Shown one piece after another: positions 53,163 to 63,481 of a stretch of DNA of 64,000 nucleotides (position 1 is the stretch's first letter; every line of letters starts with the position of its first letter). The DNA comes from Dawidia soli (GTDB taxonomy: Bacteria; Bacteroidota; Bacteroidia; Cytophagales; Cyclobacteriaceae). The notes below the pieces were generated by a model. It was not told the origin of the DNA. It did not search any database and saw only the letters and a program-made list of their open reading frames with translations. The stretch is from contig NZ_JAHESC010000042.1 of NCBI RefSeq assembly GCF_018598185.1, positions 1 to 64,000 on the forward strand, written 5' to 3'. Made by a program: the position numbers and the translations under genes.

Positions 53163-56100
53163 ATGCCAGAGAACACGAAGCATATTCTTCAAACCTATCT
53201 ACGCAGGCTCACCAACCTGTCGGGAAACAGCCGTTCATTATTGCTCCTGCGGTTGCACGCCGAGCAGCTGATGGACCTTCATACCCTCAGCTTCCTGGCC
53301 GGCGACCGCTCGTTTGAGATCATACGCTCGCTCATGAGCGGCCGTGGCCGCAAGATCGCCCAGGTGCTCGACAGCCGGATGGAGGCCAACAACGAAGCCA
53401 GTAAAAAGCTTAAGAAGCTGCAGCGCATCGACCAGTTCTTATACGAGGAACGTGGCTCGAACGACCTGCACGTAGGCTGGCCCTTTGTACACGGTAAGTT
53501 CTCCGACGGCACGAGTGTGCGTTGCCCGTTGCTATACTTCCCCGTATCCATCGTACAGCAGGGAGCACACTGGGTGTTAGAGCCGCGCGCCGATGCCGGT
53601 ATAACCTTTAACAAGTCGTTCCTCCTGGCGTATGCATACTATAATAAGGTAACGCTCGACGAGAACCTGGCCGAGGCGGCGTTTGACGACTTTGATACCG
53701 ACAGCACGGTGTTCCGCACACAGCTGTACCAGTTGCTGCGCGACAAGATCGAGCTCAACTTCAACTCCGATAATTTCCGCGACGAGCTGATCGCGTTCCA
53801 GGAATTTAAGAAAGATGAATTCGAAGCGACCCATCATAACGGCGAGCTGAAATTATACCCCGAGGCCGTGCTGGGTATATTCCCGCAAGCCGGGTCACAG
53901 CTCGTGCCCGACTACCTCGCGCTGCTGGAAAAAGACAGTATTGCCGACCTGGAAGATTTCTTTGCCGGCAAGTCGTCAGAGGCAGAAGCGCCGCGTGTGC
54001 GCGAAGAGAATCTGTATACGCCCTTTGTGCTCGATGCCTACCAGGAGGCCGCCATCAAGGCGGTGAAGCATGGCCGCTCGATCGTCGTGCAGGGCCCTCC
54101 GGGTACCGGCAAGTCGCAGCTGATCTGTAACCTGCTGGCCGACGCGATGGCGGCGGGCAAACGTGCCCTGCTGGTATGCCAGAAGCGTGCCGCATTGGAC
54201 GTGGTGTATAAGCGCATGCAGGATGCCGAGCTGGGCGACTTCCTCGGACTGATCCACGACTTCCGCAACGACCGTCAGGAATTGTATTCGAAGATCGCCC
54301 GCCAGATCGATCACATCGATACCTATAAAACATTAAACCGCGGTGTCGATGTCATACAGCAGGAGCGACGCTTCTACCAGGCCAGCCGCCGCATCGACCA
54401 GATCACAGAAGAGCTGGACGACTTTAAAGCCGCATTGTTCAGTGACACGGAGTGTGGCCTTTCGGTCAAGTCCCTGTACCTGTTGTCCGACCCGCATGCG
54501 CCATCGGTCAACCTGCGGTGGGAATACCCGAACTTCCGCTTTGAAGACCTCGATGTCTTTGTGCGCAAGCTGAAGCTCTATGCCAATTACGCCGCGTGGT
54601 TTGAAGGAGACGACTACCTGTGGCGCGAGCGCAAGTCGTTTGCCGGCTACCGACCTGGCGACGAACGCACGATCGAACAGACTGTCTACGACGTCGTCAA
54701 TTACCAGAAGCAGCTCTCGCAGGAGCTGTACCGCTTGCTGGGCATTACCATGAACCTGGAAGACTGTGCTTCGCTGCGCGTGCGCGAAGACGATATCATG
54801 GGCATGATCACGGTGTTGAAGGATGACGAAGTATACCAATACTTCCAGGCCATGATGCCGGAGAGCGACGACGAGACGAGCATGCTGTGGCTCTCCAACA
54901 TGGAGCGCGTCAGCATGAACTGTTACCACGACGAAGCCCCCGAAACGACGGTCCCGAGCGACCAGCTGGGCATCTTCCAGGAGGCATTGCAACAACGCAT
55001 GGACGCTCGCAGCAACATCATACGGCTGGCCCGCTGGGAGCTGTTCTCGGAGAGCAAGTTCCTCGTAAAACGGGTATTGGTCGCCAACGGACTGGCCTAT
55101 AACAGCACGGGATTGAATGTGCTGGAGAAGCGTATCGACAGCCGGCTGAACCTGGAGCATCACTTAACATCGCTGAAAGCTAAACCGTGGCTGATCAACC
55201 TGCCGGTCGGGTACGACCGTGTAACACTCAAGAAGTGGTTCGAGAAAAAGAAACTGGCCATCCGTGCCAAGCTGGTCTTTAACAGCCTGCGTGAATTGCG
55301 CGAGGTGGTGAATGTACATAAATATACCCGCGCCGAGTTTGTCGACCTCATGCGGCAACTGCTGCGGGCCGTCAGCGATGTGCCCGGCAAACGTGCAGCC
55401 TGGCTGGAGTATCTTTCGCCGTACCAGCTGCGTCAGCTGATCCTCGACCCGTCGCTCGCGGCGCCGATGACCACCGCGCTGCGCAACGACTTTGATAACC
55501 TCTGCGACTACGACAAGCTCAAGGAAGAACTGGTGTCGCACGAACGCGAGGTAATCGACAAGCTCTACGAAGCCACCCAGGAGTGGGACGCTCCCCGACT
55601 GGAGGCGCTCTTCCGCAACAGCCTGGGCCTTGCCTGGATCGATCACATCGAAACGAAGTATCCCGTGTTGCGCAGTGTGTCGTCACTGCAGATGTACCAG
55701 CTGGAGACGGAGCTGCAGGCCCTGGTGGCCGAAAAGCAGAAGCTGAGCGAGCAGATCCTGGTGGTCCGCGCGCGCGAGCGGGTATATGAGGGCATCATTG
55801 TCAACCGGTTGAACAACCGTGTGACGTACCGCGACCTGCACCACCAGGTCACCAAGAAGAAAAAGATCTGGCCCATGCGCAAGGTCATCTCCACCTTCGA
55901 AGAAGAGCTGTTCCAATTGATACCGTGCTGGATGGCTTCGCCCGAGTCGGTGTCGGCCATCTTCCCGATGCAGGAGCTGTTTGACGTGGTGATCTTTGAC
56001 GAAGCGTCGCAGTGTTTTGCCGAGCGCAGCATACCGGCCATGTACCGGGGCAAGCAGGTAGTGGTAGCGGGCGACGACCAGCAGCTGCGCCCCAACGAGC

Positions 56101-57170
56101 TCTACCAGGTGCGTTGGGAAGACGATCGTGAGACGCCCGACCTGGAAGTAGACTCTGTGTTGGAGCTCGCGGGCCGCTACATGCGCACCGTGCACCTGCA
56201 GGGCCACTACCGCAGCCGGTCGCTGGAGCTGATCGATTTCTCTAACCGCCACTTCTACGGCAACCGCCTGCAGCTTTTGCCCGACCGGAACTATATCAAC
56301 CGCAACGAGCCCGCGATATCGTATGTAAAAGTAGACGGCGTGTGGGAGAACCAGGTAAACCCCGTGGAGGCGGAAGCCGTGGTGGAACAGGTCATGACGC
56401 TGCTGCAGCAACAGGCCAACAAAGAGATCGGCGTGGTGACGTTCAACGCCCCGCAGCAAACGCTCATCCTCGACCTCCTGGAAGCTGCCTTACAACGCGA
56501 AGGCCGCGCCATGCCCGCGTCGGTGTTCGTCAAAAACATTGAGAATGTGCAGGGCGATGAAAAAGACATCATCATCTTTTCGGTAGGCTATGCGCCCGAC
56601 AAGAAAGGCAAGATGATGATGCAGTTCGGCAGCCTGACACAAGCCGGTGGTGAGAACCGCCTGAACGTGGCGGTAACGCGTGCCCGCGAGCGGATCATAC
56701 TGGTGACCAGCATCTGGCCGGAGCAGCTCAAGACCGAGGAGGTGAAGAACGAAGGCCCGAAGCTGTTGCAACAATACCTGGCCTTTGCCCGCGAGGTGGA
56801 CCAGCGGCGCTTTGTGCCGCAGAACCACTACCCCGTACCGGAAGAGACCAGCCCGTGGTACCTCAAAGACCAACTGCGCCGGTGGAGCGCCGAGCGCCTG
56901 GGCGACATAGCGTTCCAGACTAATGCCCTGCCGTTCTCGGATGTCAGCATTCGCCAGCAGGACCAATATACCGGCATCGTGCTGACAGACGACGTACGGT
57001 ACCAGCAAAGCCTGTCGGCCAAAGATGCGCACGTATATACGCCGGCGCTGTTGCAGCAGAAGAACTGGAGCTACCGCACCGTTTATAGCCGTAACTTCTG
57101 GAAGGACCGCGAGCGTGTGGAATACGAGCTGATGTTACTGGCGGGCAGCCGGCAACCGGCGGCTCAATAA
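53163..57170 (+). CDS. Large superfamily 1 (Upf1/DNA2-like) helicase with a DUF4011-like N-terminus
   Basis: A 1335-aa protein. The N-terminus (about 10-60, YLRRLTNLSGNSRSLLLLRL) resembles the DUF4011 opening. Walker A GPPGTGKS lies at about 311-318, Walker B VIFDEASQC at about 940-950, and the SF1 C-terminal motifs GHYRSRS and NRLNVAVTRARERIILV follow. A long insertion (about 390-930) with helical segments separates Walker A and B. ATP-driven action on RNA or DNA is likely; the cellular role is unknown. Confidence 0.88.
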   Translation: MPENTKHILQTYLRRLTNLSGNSRSLLLLRLHAEQLMDLHTLSFLAGDRSFEIIRSLMSGRGRKIAQVLDSRMEANNEASKKLKKLQRIDQFLYEERGSNDLHVGWPFVHGKFSDGTSVRCPLLYFPVSIVQQGAHWVLEPRADAGITFNKSFLLAYAYYNKVTLDENLAEAAFDDFDTDSTVFRTQLYQLLRDKIELNFNSDNFRDELIAFQEFKKDEFEATHHNGELKLYPEAVLGIFPQAGSQLVPDYLALLEKDSIADLEDFFAGKSSEAEAPRVREENLYTPFVLDAYQEAAIKAVKHGRSIVVQGPPGTGKSQLICNLLADAMAAGKRALLVCQKRAALDVVYKRMQDAELGDFLGLIHDFRNDRQELYSKIARQIDHIDTYKTLNRGVDVIQQERRFYQASRRIDQITEELDDFKAALFSDTECGLSVKSLYLLSDPHAPSVNLRWEYPNFRFEDLDVFVRKLKLYANYAAWFEGDDYLWRERKSFAGYRPGDERTIEQTVYDVVNYQKQLSQELYRLLGITMNLEDCASLRVREDDIMGMITVLKDDEVYQYFQAMMPESDDETSMLWLSNMERVSMNCYHDEAPETTVPSDQLGIFQEALQQRMDARSNIIRLARWELFSESKFLVKRVLVANGLAYNSTGLNVLEKRIDSRLNLEHHLTSLKAKPWLINLPVGYDRVTLKKWFEKKKLAIRAKLVFNSLRELREVVNVHKYTRAEFVDLMRQLLRAVSDVPGKRAAWLEYLSPYQLRQLILDPSLAAPMTTALRNDFDNLCDYDKLKEELVSHEREVIDKLYEATQEWDAPRLEALFRNSLGLAWIDHIETKYPVLRSVSSLQMYQLETELQALVAEKQKLSEQILVVRARERVYEGIIVNRLNNRVTYRDLHHQVTKKKKIWPMRKVISTFEEELFQLIPCWMASPESVSAIFPMQELFDVVIFDEASQCFAERSIPAMYRGKQVVVAGDDQQLRPNELYQVRWEDDRETPDLEVDSVLELAGRYMRTVHLQGHYRSRSLELIDFSNRHFYGNRLQLLPDRNYINRNEPAISYVKVDGVWENQVNPVEAEAVVEQVMTLLQQQANKEIGVVTFNAPQQTLILDLLEAALQREGRAMPASVFVKNIENVQGDEKDIIIFSVGYAPDKKGKMMMQFGSLTQAGGENRLNVAVTRARERIILVTSIWPEQLKTEEVKNEGPKLLQQYLAFAREVDQRRFVPQNHYPVPEETSPWYLKDQLRRWSAERLGDIAFQTNALPFSDVSIRQQDQYTGIVLTDDVRYQQSLSAKDAHVYTPALLQQKNWSYRTVYSRNFWKDRERVEYELMLLAGSRQPAAQ

Positions 57171-58036
57171 AAACGGGCCGTCCAGCGGCGTGACCACTGC
57201 AGGCCGGCTTCGAGTTGCTCGATGCCTTCTTTCGCGGTGAGCTGCTGGTTGTGGCTTACGCTGTCGGCAATGCCGCACCACGGCTCGATGCAGACGAAGT
57301 CCGCGCCGGGCGCGGCCCACAGCCCCATATAGGGAAAGTCGGTATAGGTAAAATCCAATCCATGCGGATGTTTGTCGCACCGCAGCGAGATCACATCCGA
57401 CCGCAGATCCTTTAATACGATCGCATCGTTCTTAAACAGCGCATGCTGCAGCGTCACGCGATTTGTATTCTGTAAAAAGGGCTGCGGTGTAGTCTCGATC
57501 AGTCCTTGTGCGCTGATGGGCCAGCGAGGAGAATCTTCTGTCAGCGTGAACGCCAGGTAATGATCTTCATACTGTGTACCATCTACCAGCGGCGCACGGA
57601 AGGCCGGGTGGGCACCGAGTGAAAAATACATCGGCGCGGCGCCTGTATTGGTTACCGTATAGGCTACCTGCAAGGCATCTTCCAACAACACATACCGAAC
57701 GCGCAGCTCGAACGGAAACGGATAGCGGGCCAACATCTCGTCGTTGCTGCGCAGCAGGAACACGACACTGTCGCTAGTGTGTTCTTCTACGGCAAAGACA
57801 TGATCGCGTGCGAAGCCGTGGCGCGTGAGCGTATAGGCTTTGTCATGGTAGTAGTACGTATTGTCTTTCAGCGTGCCGACGATGGGAAACAACACGGGCG
57901 ACGTCTTGCCCCAGAAGGCCGGGTCACCGCTCCACATATACTCCAGGTTGTGCTGGCGATGGTGGATGCTGTATAATTCGGCGCCTTTTTCGTGGATGCG
58001 GACCGCGAGGTGTGTGTTCTGGATAGTAATGCTCAT
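57164..58036 (-). CDS. Aldose 1-epimerase family protein (LacX-like)
   Basis: A 290-aa beta-sandwich protein: GAELYSIHHRQHNLEYMWSGDPAFWGKTSPVLFPIVG, RHGFARDHVF and SLGAHPAFRAP carry the family pattern with the active-site histidines (RHGF, GAHPAF). Converts between anomers of sugars, here possibly uronates or xylose from xylan. Stops overlap those of the helicase gene by 7 nt. Confidence 0.88.
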   Translation of the reverse strand: MSITIQNTHLAVRIHEKGAELYSIHHRQHNLEYMWSGDPAFWGKTSPVLFPIVGTLKDNTYYYHDKAYTLTRHGFARDHVFAVEEHTSDSVVFLLRSNDEMLARYPFPFELRVRYVLLEDALQVAYTVTNTGAAPMYFSLGAHPAFRAPLVDGTQYEDHYLAFTLTEDSPRWPISAQGLIETTPQPFLQNTNRVTLQHALFKNDAIVLKDLRSDVISLRCDKHPHGLDFTYTDFPYMGLWAAPGADFVCIEPWCGIADSVSHNQQLTAKEGIEQLEAGLQWSRRWTARFY

Positions 58037-58051
58037 GACAGGATAAAGGGA

Positions 58052-59221
58052 TCATTTTGTGAGTAGCAGCCGGATGCCCGCCTCCAGGCCGCGCAGCTCG
58101 GCCAGGCCACGCAAGCGGCCGATGGCGGAATAACCGGGATATGTTTTTTTCTGAAGGTCGTCCAGCATTTGGTGGCCGTGGTCGGGACGCATCGGCAGCG
58201 ATACGCCGCGGCGTTGCTGCAGCAGCACGATCTCGCGCATGACCTCAGGCATGTTGGCGTCACCCTCCAGGTGGTTGGCCTCGTAAAAGTCGCCCTTATA
58301 GTCGCGTTGTGTGCTGCGCAGGTGCAGGAAGTGAATGCGGTCGCCGAGGCGGCGCACCATGCCCGGCAGATCGTTGTCGGCGCGCGCGCCGTAGGAACCC
58401 GTGCAGAAACACAAGCCGTTGGCCGGCGAGGGCACCGCGTCCAGCAACGTGGTGGCATCTTGCTCGGTGCTGACGATGCGGGGCAAGCCTAAGATCGGAT
58501 ACGGCGGATCGTCGGGGTGTATCGCCAACTGTACCCCTGCGCGGTCGGCCGCCGGTGTTACCTCTTTCAGGAAGTGAATAAGGTGCCCGCGCAGCCGGGC
58601 GGCGTCGATGCCTTTGTATTTTTCGAGCGCCGCCAGGATCTCCGGCGCGGTAAACGGGTCGTCGCTGCCCGGCAACCCCAGCGTGGCATTGTGAAAGAGC
58701 TTTTCACGCTCGGCGTTGCTCATGCCGTCAAAACGCTGGCGGGCGGTTTCGCGCTCGGCGTCGGTATAATCTTTTTCTGCGCCGGGGCGCTTGAGGAGGA
58801 ACAGGTCAAAGGCAATAAAGGCGGCACGCTCGAAGTATAACGCCTTGCTGCCGTCGGCCATGGGATAGGAAATGTCCGTGCGCATCCAGTCCAGCACCGG
58901 CATGAAGTTATAGGTCACCACGCGCAGGCCGCAGCGACCCACGTTGTGCAGGCTCTCCTTGTATTGCTCGATGTATTGTTGATACGGGCCGGTCTGGCGT
59001 TTGATGTCTTCGTGTACGGGCAGGCTTTCAATGACCGTCCAGGTCATACCGGCCTGTTCGATCTCAGCCTTGCGTTTTTCAATTTCGGCCACGGTCCATA
59101 CGTCGCCTACGGGAATGTGGTGCAACGCCGTCACCACCCCGGTGCAACCGGCCTGGCGTATGTCGGCAAGGCTGACAGGGTCCTTCGGACCGTACCAGCG
59201 CATCGTCTGTTCGAGCATCAT
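58052..59221 (-). CDS. uxuA: Mannonate dehydratase
   Basis: A 389-aa TIM-barrel protein: [31 protein letters not shown] and [17 protein letters not shown], with [15 protein letters not shown] and RPDHGHQM, are typical of UxuA. It turns D-mannonate into 2-keto-3-deoxygluconate in glucuronate breakdown. Behind a GH115 and a GH10 gene it would channel the released glucuronate. Confidence 0.95.
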   Translation of the reverse strand: MMLEQTMRWYGPKDPVSLADIRQAGCTGVVTALHHIPVGDVWTVAEIEKRKAEIEQAGMTWTVIESLPVHEDIKRQTGPYQQYIEQYKESLHNVGRCGLRVVTYNFMPVLDWMRTDISYPMADGSKALYFERAAFIAFDLFLLKRPGAEKDYTDAERETARQRFDGMSNAEREKLFHNATLGLPGSDDPFTAPEILAALEKYKGIDAARLRGHLIHFLKEVTPAADRAGVQLAIHPDDPPYPILGLPRIVSTEQDATTLLDAVPSPANGLCFCTGSYGARADNDLPGMVRRLGDRIHFLHLRSTQRDYKGDFYEANHLEGDANMPEVMREIVLLQQRRGVSLPMRPDHGHQMLDDLQKKTYPGYSAIGRLRGLAELRGLEAGIRLLLTK

Positions 59222-59255
59222 GCGGATAAAGGTAATTGTTATTCGTGAATTGTTC

Positions 59256-60359
59256 TTACGGTGCGACCGTGCCGATCACGTCATTGTACACGGCCTTGGG
59301 CTGTAGTTGCTGGTCAAATAACAGAGGATAGTTCTTCCGGCCTTTTACCGGGTACTCGTCCAGCCAGGTGTGCCGGTCAGACACATTCCAGAAGGTCACG
59401 CCGGTAATGACGTTTTTATACTCCCGGAAAATGTTAAACACACGAGTGTACTGCTGCCGTTGCTGCGCCTCCAGCGCGGGGGTAAACGCATCGGTTTCGT
59501 CGGCGCGGCGCGCCCGCGGGAACTTCTCCCACCGGTAAACCGATACATCCAGCTCGGTAAACTGCACCGCGAGGTTGAGTGACGAGAACCGGTTGAGCGC
59601 CGCGCGCAACTCCTTTTCCGAGGGCTCGAAGATGGACCAGTGTGCTTGCAGCCCTACGCCGTGAATGGGCACACCGGCGTCTTTTAATTTTCTGAGCAGG
59701 CGGTAAACACGCTCCCGTTTCTCGGGGCGCTCGGTGTTGTAGTCGTTGTAAAAAAGCAACGCGTCGGGGTCGGCGTCGTGAGCGTACTCAAACGCTTTGG
59801 CGATAAAGTCTTCGCCGCAGATAGTATACCAGGGCGATTCGCGCAGGAATTTAGTGCTGTCGTCGGCAATGGCTTCGTTCACCACGTCCCAGGCGTAGAC
59901 CTTGCCGCGGTAGCGGCTTACCACGGTGGTGATATGCTCGCGCAGGCGTTGCAGCAATACGTCGCGCGTTACCGTCTTGCCGTCGGCGTCGGTGAACAGC
60001 CACGGCGGCGTTTGCTCGTGCCAGCAGAGCGCGTGACCCCGTACTTTCAGTCCGTGTTCCTGCGCAAAGCGCACGATGGCGTCGGCGCCTTCCCACGCGT
60101 AGCGGTTTTCTTCCGGATGGATCGGGCCCATCTTCATGGCATTCTCGGGTGTGACGCTGTTAAAGTGTTTCAGGATCAATGCCGCCTCGGGCCCTTGCAG
60201 GCTGCGCGGCGACACCGCTACGCCGATAGGATAATACCCCTGAAAGTGGTCTTTCAGGCCTTGATCGGTTGCCGGCCGCTGGGCCTGCACGCGTAGGAAG
60301 GACAGACAGCTCACAAAAAGCGCGAGCCGCAGAAGCAAAGAAAAAGAAAGTGTAGTCAT
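59256..60359 (-). CDS. Endo-1,4-beta-xylanase, glycoside hydrolase family 10
   Basis: The ATG at 60359 gives 367 aa with a signal peptide (cleavage near RVQAQ). The GH10 barrel has the acid/base Glu162 (WDVVNEA) and nucleophile Glu269 (FTELDVS), plus [13 protein letters not shown]. It cuts xylan backbones. It is a secreted or periplasmic single-domain enzyme, without a carbohydrate-binding module or sorting tail. Confidence 0.95.
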   Translation of the reverse strand: MTTLSFSLLLRLALFVSCLSFLRVQAQRPATDQGLKDHFQGYYPIGVAVSPRSLQGPEAALILKHFNSVTPENAMKMGPIHPEENRYAWEGADAIVRFAQEHGLKVRGHALCWHEQTPPWLFTDADGKTVTRDVLLQRLREHITTVVSRYRGKVYAWDVVNEAIADDSTKFLRESPWYTICGEDFIAKAFEYAHDADPDALLFYNDYNTERPEKRERVYRLLRKLKDAGVPIHGVGLQAHWSIFEPSEKELRAALNRFSSLNLAVQFTELDVSVYRWEKFPRARRADETDAFTPALEAQQRQQYTRVFNIFREYKNVITGVTFWNVSDRHTWLDEYPVKGRKNYPLLFDQQLQPKAVYNDVIGTVAP

Positions 60360-60369
60360 AAGGATGGGG

Positions 60370-63252
60370 TTATTCGTTGGAGGTGTTGGGAAAACGATAG
60401 CTCTCGGGCGGGCCCAGGTAGGAGGCGGGCACGTTGTTGCCGACCACGATCTTTTGCAGCACCACACCGGCGTCGACGCGCCAGAACTTCAGTACATGGC
60501 GGCCGGGGGTGAGATTGTGCGAGGAAGTACGGATCAGGATGTTGTCACCGACGGCTTGCTCCCAGGCGGCCTGCGAGAAGTCGGCATGCAGGTTGACCAA
60601 CCGGGGAGGTTCGTCGTCAACGGATACGGCGTAACGAAGGCCGCCCGTGTTGTGAAAATCGAGCGTGGGCGATAAATAGACCGACACGGTAATAGCGCCA
60701 TGTTGGCGGGTGTGGAAGGTATATTCCAAATGTGGCGCGCCCGGTTTGCCGGGTGCGGAGGCCGGCGCCGTGACCGGCAGGGTGATGACGCCGGCATCGG
60801 TGCGTCCCAGGTTGTGGATGACCTGCCAGTGTATACCATCGCCGGCTACCGCGCGGGTGAAGTGCGCAGCTTCCATAGCGGTATATCCACCGCTCTCTAC
60901 AAAACCCTCCGCGATCTCTCCCTTGGATAACGATTGTTTTTGTACAAGGGCCTGTATGACGACCGTGGCGTCGCCCGGCCCCCGGATGGTGACCGGAACA
61001 CGGTGCAAACCTTTCGGAGCTTGTTGCCAGTCCACGCTGACCCAGAGACGTTTTTCTGTATCGATCGTACCCTGTGTTTCCGATAGCCGGATATACTTCG
61101 CGCCAGCCTCGACGGTATAGGTAAACGGTACGCTGCCGCGGTTAAAGATGTCGACGGCATAGACCGGCTGCTGAAAAGAATCAAACACCGGCAGGACAGC
61201 CTGACGTTTCTCCTGTGGCCACCAGGCAGTGTCGCCTTCTATCGCAATGCCGAGCGCTGCGGTCTGCAATGGCGTGATGCGTTTTAGAACCGGTAGCACA
61301 TCGTGCTCGGGCTGTTGCCAATAGGTGTAGCTGATGTGCGTCTGGTCCATCATGTGATTCCATTTGCCCCCGGCCAATACGCGGTTGTAGTAATAGGAGC
61401 AGGCGGAATCTTCGGCGAACAAGGCGATCACACGGTCTGCCAGCGCGTTGGTAGCGGCGCGACCTTGTGCCGCATAGCGATGATTGCGCGCAGTAGTAAT
61501 ATGAAGGGCATTCAGAATGGCGCTGGCCCGGATGGGGTGAAGTACCAGTTGGTAGTATGCATCCTGGTGCGTGGCGGGCAGTTGTTGGGCAAGCGTTTCG
61601 GCTTGCTGCGTAAGGGCCACATAGTCTGCCTCGATGCGCTCGGCCTCACGATAATTTGTCAGACTATATGTCCCGGGCGAAAGCAGCTCGGGTTTCCGGC
61701 GGGCGTTGTACTTTGTATACGTATCCAGTAATGTGGCAATCGCCCGGGCGTGTGTCGGACCGAATTGGCGGGCCGCCCACTGGCGCGTATAGTCTGCCAG
61801 TGTAGTGGCATTCCAGGCGGTGGGATCCCAGGCATAGTCGAGAAAGAACTCCGTGGGGAGCTCCATAGGCTTCAGGTCGCCTACATTTACGATCCAGAGC
61901 TTCGTGGCGCCATGGCGGTATGCCAGGTGCATTTGCTCCCACGTGCGTTCGAGCTGATTGGTGTTGAGCCATTTGTAGTTGCGCGGACCGCCGACGTAAT
62001 CGAAGTGATAATAGATGCCGTAGCCACCGGTCCGCAGACTGTCGCCCACCGGGGGCAGCTTGCGCAGGTTGCCCCAGTTGTCGTCGCATAGCAACAGCGT
62101 GACGTCGTCGGGCACACGCATGCCCTTGTCGTAATAGTCTTGTACTTCTTTATAGAGCGCCCAAAGCTGTGGCGTGCGCGACGGGTCTTTGCCGGTTACC
62201 GTGTGCAGGATCTGGCGCTGGTCGTGTACGATCTTTTCCAGCAGGGCAATGTTGGTGGATTCGCTCATGGCCATGTCGCCGTCGCCGCGCATGCCCATCG
62301 ATACGATACTTTCGCGTGTGCCCATGCGTTTGACACCTTCGGTCCAGAAGTGACGCAGGGTGGGACCGTTGGTTTCGTAGTTCCACGGCCCCTGGCCGCC
62401 TTTCCGCCATTCGGCGTGTGCCCGCATCATCGGCTCGTGGTGTGTCGTGCCCATCACGATGCCATAGCGATCGGCAAGCGTGGGGTTGAGCGGATCGTCG
62501 CTGTTGAAGCTGGCCCACCACATGGCCGGCCACAGGTAGTTGCCCTTCATGCGCAGGATCAACTCAAAGAGGCGCTCATAGAATGCATGGGTAAAGCCGC
62601 CATACTTCGCGACAGCCCAGCGGCCCAACGCCGGCTCTTCGTCGTTTAGAAAGATACCCCGGTATTGTACGGCCGGAGGGCCTTGTGCGTACCGGCCCGG
62701 CGTGATATAAAGTGCGGACCGTTTTGCAATCGGCACATCCGCCCACCAATACCAGGGCGACACGCCCAGTTGTTTGCAAAGCTCGTAAATGCCGAAGATC
62801 GTACCGCGTTTATCACTCCCCGCGATCACCAATGCCTGGTCCACACCCGGAAAGGGTTTTTCGACCGTTTGTACGACGAATGACTCCCACTGTGCTGCGA
62901 TGCCGGTAACATCCAGCGTACCGCGTTCCACCAGGTCATTGATCCACGGGCTTTTTCCGATCGTGCCGGCGACAACCACATGCCTCGCTGCCGGAGCAGC
63001 ATCCATCGTCAACACCGGGTGGCTGCCTGTTACCTGGTATAGATCCTGGACAAGTGCTTCGGCCGCTAAGACAACACCGGCGTGATCATCGTGGCTGACA
63101 TAGAGCGGAGCCACTGTGCCCGCCGCAAATAATGGAAAGCTACCCGGTATATTTTCCGAACGGACATAGCCATCTTGTGCCGCCAGGGGCGAGCATACGA
63201 TCATGCAAAACAGGGTAACGCTTTGCGGAAGAAGAATATGGAGGAGCCTCAT
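60370..63252 (-). CDS. Glycoside hydrolase family 115 (xylan alpha-1,2-glucuronidase)
   Basis: The ATG at 63252 gives 960 aa with a signal peptide (cleavage near SPLAAQ). GH115 features: RGTIFGIYELCKQLGVSPWYWWADVP, QYRGIFLNDEEPALGRW, MKGNYLWPAMWWASFNSDDP and GMRGDGDMAM. The C-terminal 150 residues form a beta-sandwich module. It removes (4-O-methyl-)glucuronate from xylan, the product used by the next genes. First gene of the operon. Confidence 0.93.
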   Translation of the reverse strand: MRLLHILLPQSVTLFCMIVCSPLAAQDGYVRSENIPGSFPLFAAGTVAPLYVSHDDHAGVVLAAEALVQDLYQVTGSHPVLTMDAAPAARHVVVAGTIGKSPWINDLVERGTLDVTGIAAQWESFVVQTVEKPFPGVDQALVIAGSDKRGTIFGIYELCKQLGVSPWYWWADVPIAKRSALYITPGRYAQGPPAVQYRGIFLNDEEPALGRWAVAKYGGFTHAFYERLFELILRMKGNYLWPAMWWASFNSDDPLNPTLADRYGIVMGTTHHEPMMRAHAEWRKGGQGPWNYETNGPTLRHFWTEGVKRMGTRESIVSMGMRGDGDMAMSESTNIALLEKIVHDQRQILHTVTGKDPSRTPQLWALYKEVQDYYDKGMRVPDDVTLLLCDDNWGNLRKLPPVGDSLRTGGYGIYYHFDYVGGPRNYKWLNTNQLERTWEQMHLAYRHGATKLWIVNVGDLKPMELPTEFFLDYAWDPTAWNATTLADYTRQWAARQFGPTHARAIATLLDTYTKYNARRKPELLSPGTYSLTNYREAERIEADYVALTQQAETLAQQLPATHQDAYYQLVLHPIRASAILNALHITTARNHRYAAQGRAATNALADRVIALFAEDSACSYYYNRVLAGGKWNHMMDQTHISYTYWQQPEHDVLPVLKRITPLQTAALGIAIEGDTAWWPQEKRQAVLPVFDSFQQPVYAVDIFNRGSVPFTYTVEAGAKYIRLSETQGTIDTEKRLWVSVDWQQAPKGLHRVPVTIRGPGDATVVIQALVQKQSLSKGEIAEGFVESGGYTAMEAAHFTRAVAGDGIHWQVIHNLGRTDAGVITLPVTAPASAPGKPGAPHLEYTFHTRQHGAITVSVYLSPTLDFHNTGGLRYAVSVDDEPPRLVNLHADFSQAAWEQAVGDNILIRTSSHNLTPGRHVLKFWRVDAGVVLQKIVVGNNVPASYLGPPESYRFPNTSNE

Positions 63253-63281
63253 GAAAACGAATTTCCTGGATTGGAGAAGAT

Positions 63282-63299
63282 AATGCAACCGATTGCATT
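63282..63299. promoter_or_regulatory. LacI-type operator in the GH115-LacI intergenic space
   Basis: The 18-bp palindrome AATGCAACCGATTGCATT has the central CG and TGCAA-N-CG-N-TTGCA pattern typical of LacI-family sites. It lies 30 nt upstream of the GH115 ATG, so the divergent LacI protein would block the xylan operon from here. Confidence 0.75.
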
Positions 63300-63351
63300 T
63301 AATTATTTTATAAAAGGTGATTTTTAGATATATGAGCAACATATTTTCATA

Positions 63352-63365
63352 TGAAACCGATTTAA
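63352..63365. promoter_or_regulatory. Second, weaker LacI-type operator
   Basis: TGAAACCGATTTAA shares the core AACCGATT with the operator at 63282 but matches the palindrome less well. The spacing of about 68 bp would allow looping or cooperative binding. Confidence 0.4.
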
Positions 63366-63481
63366 CAAATGAAGCCTTTCGGACCGTATTCAGGAGGCTT
63401 TTTCGGCTTTTCGGGGCAAGTTGGTCGCCAGGCTTTTTTTCTCTCGCGACTTCTCGTTAACTACGCAGTACGACATCACTC

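Noticed and set aside
54333-55163. 276-aa minus-strand frame within the helicase gene
   Set aside because: Antisense of the helicase, which has all its motifs in frame over the full length.
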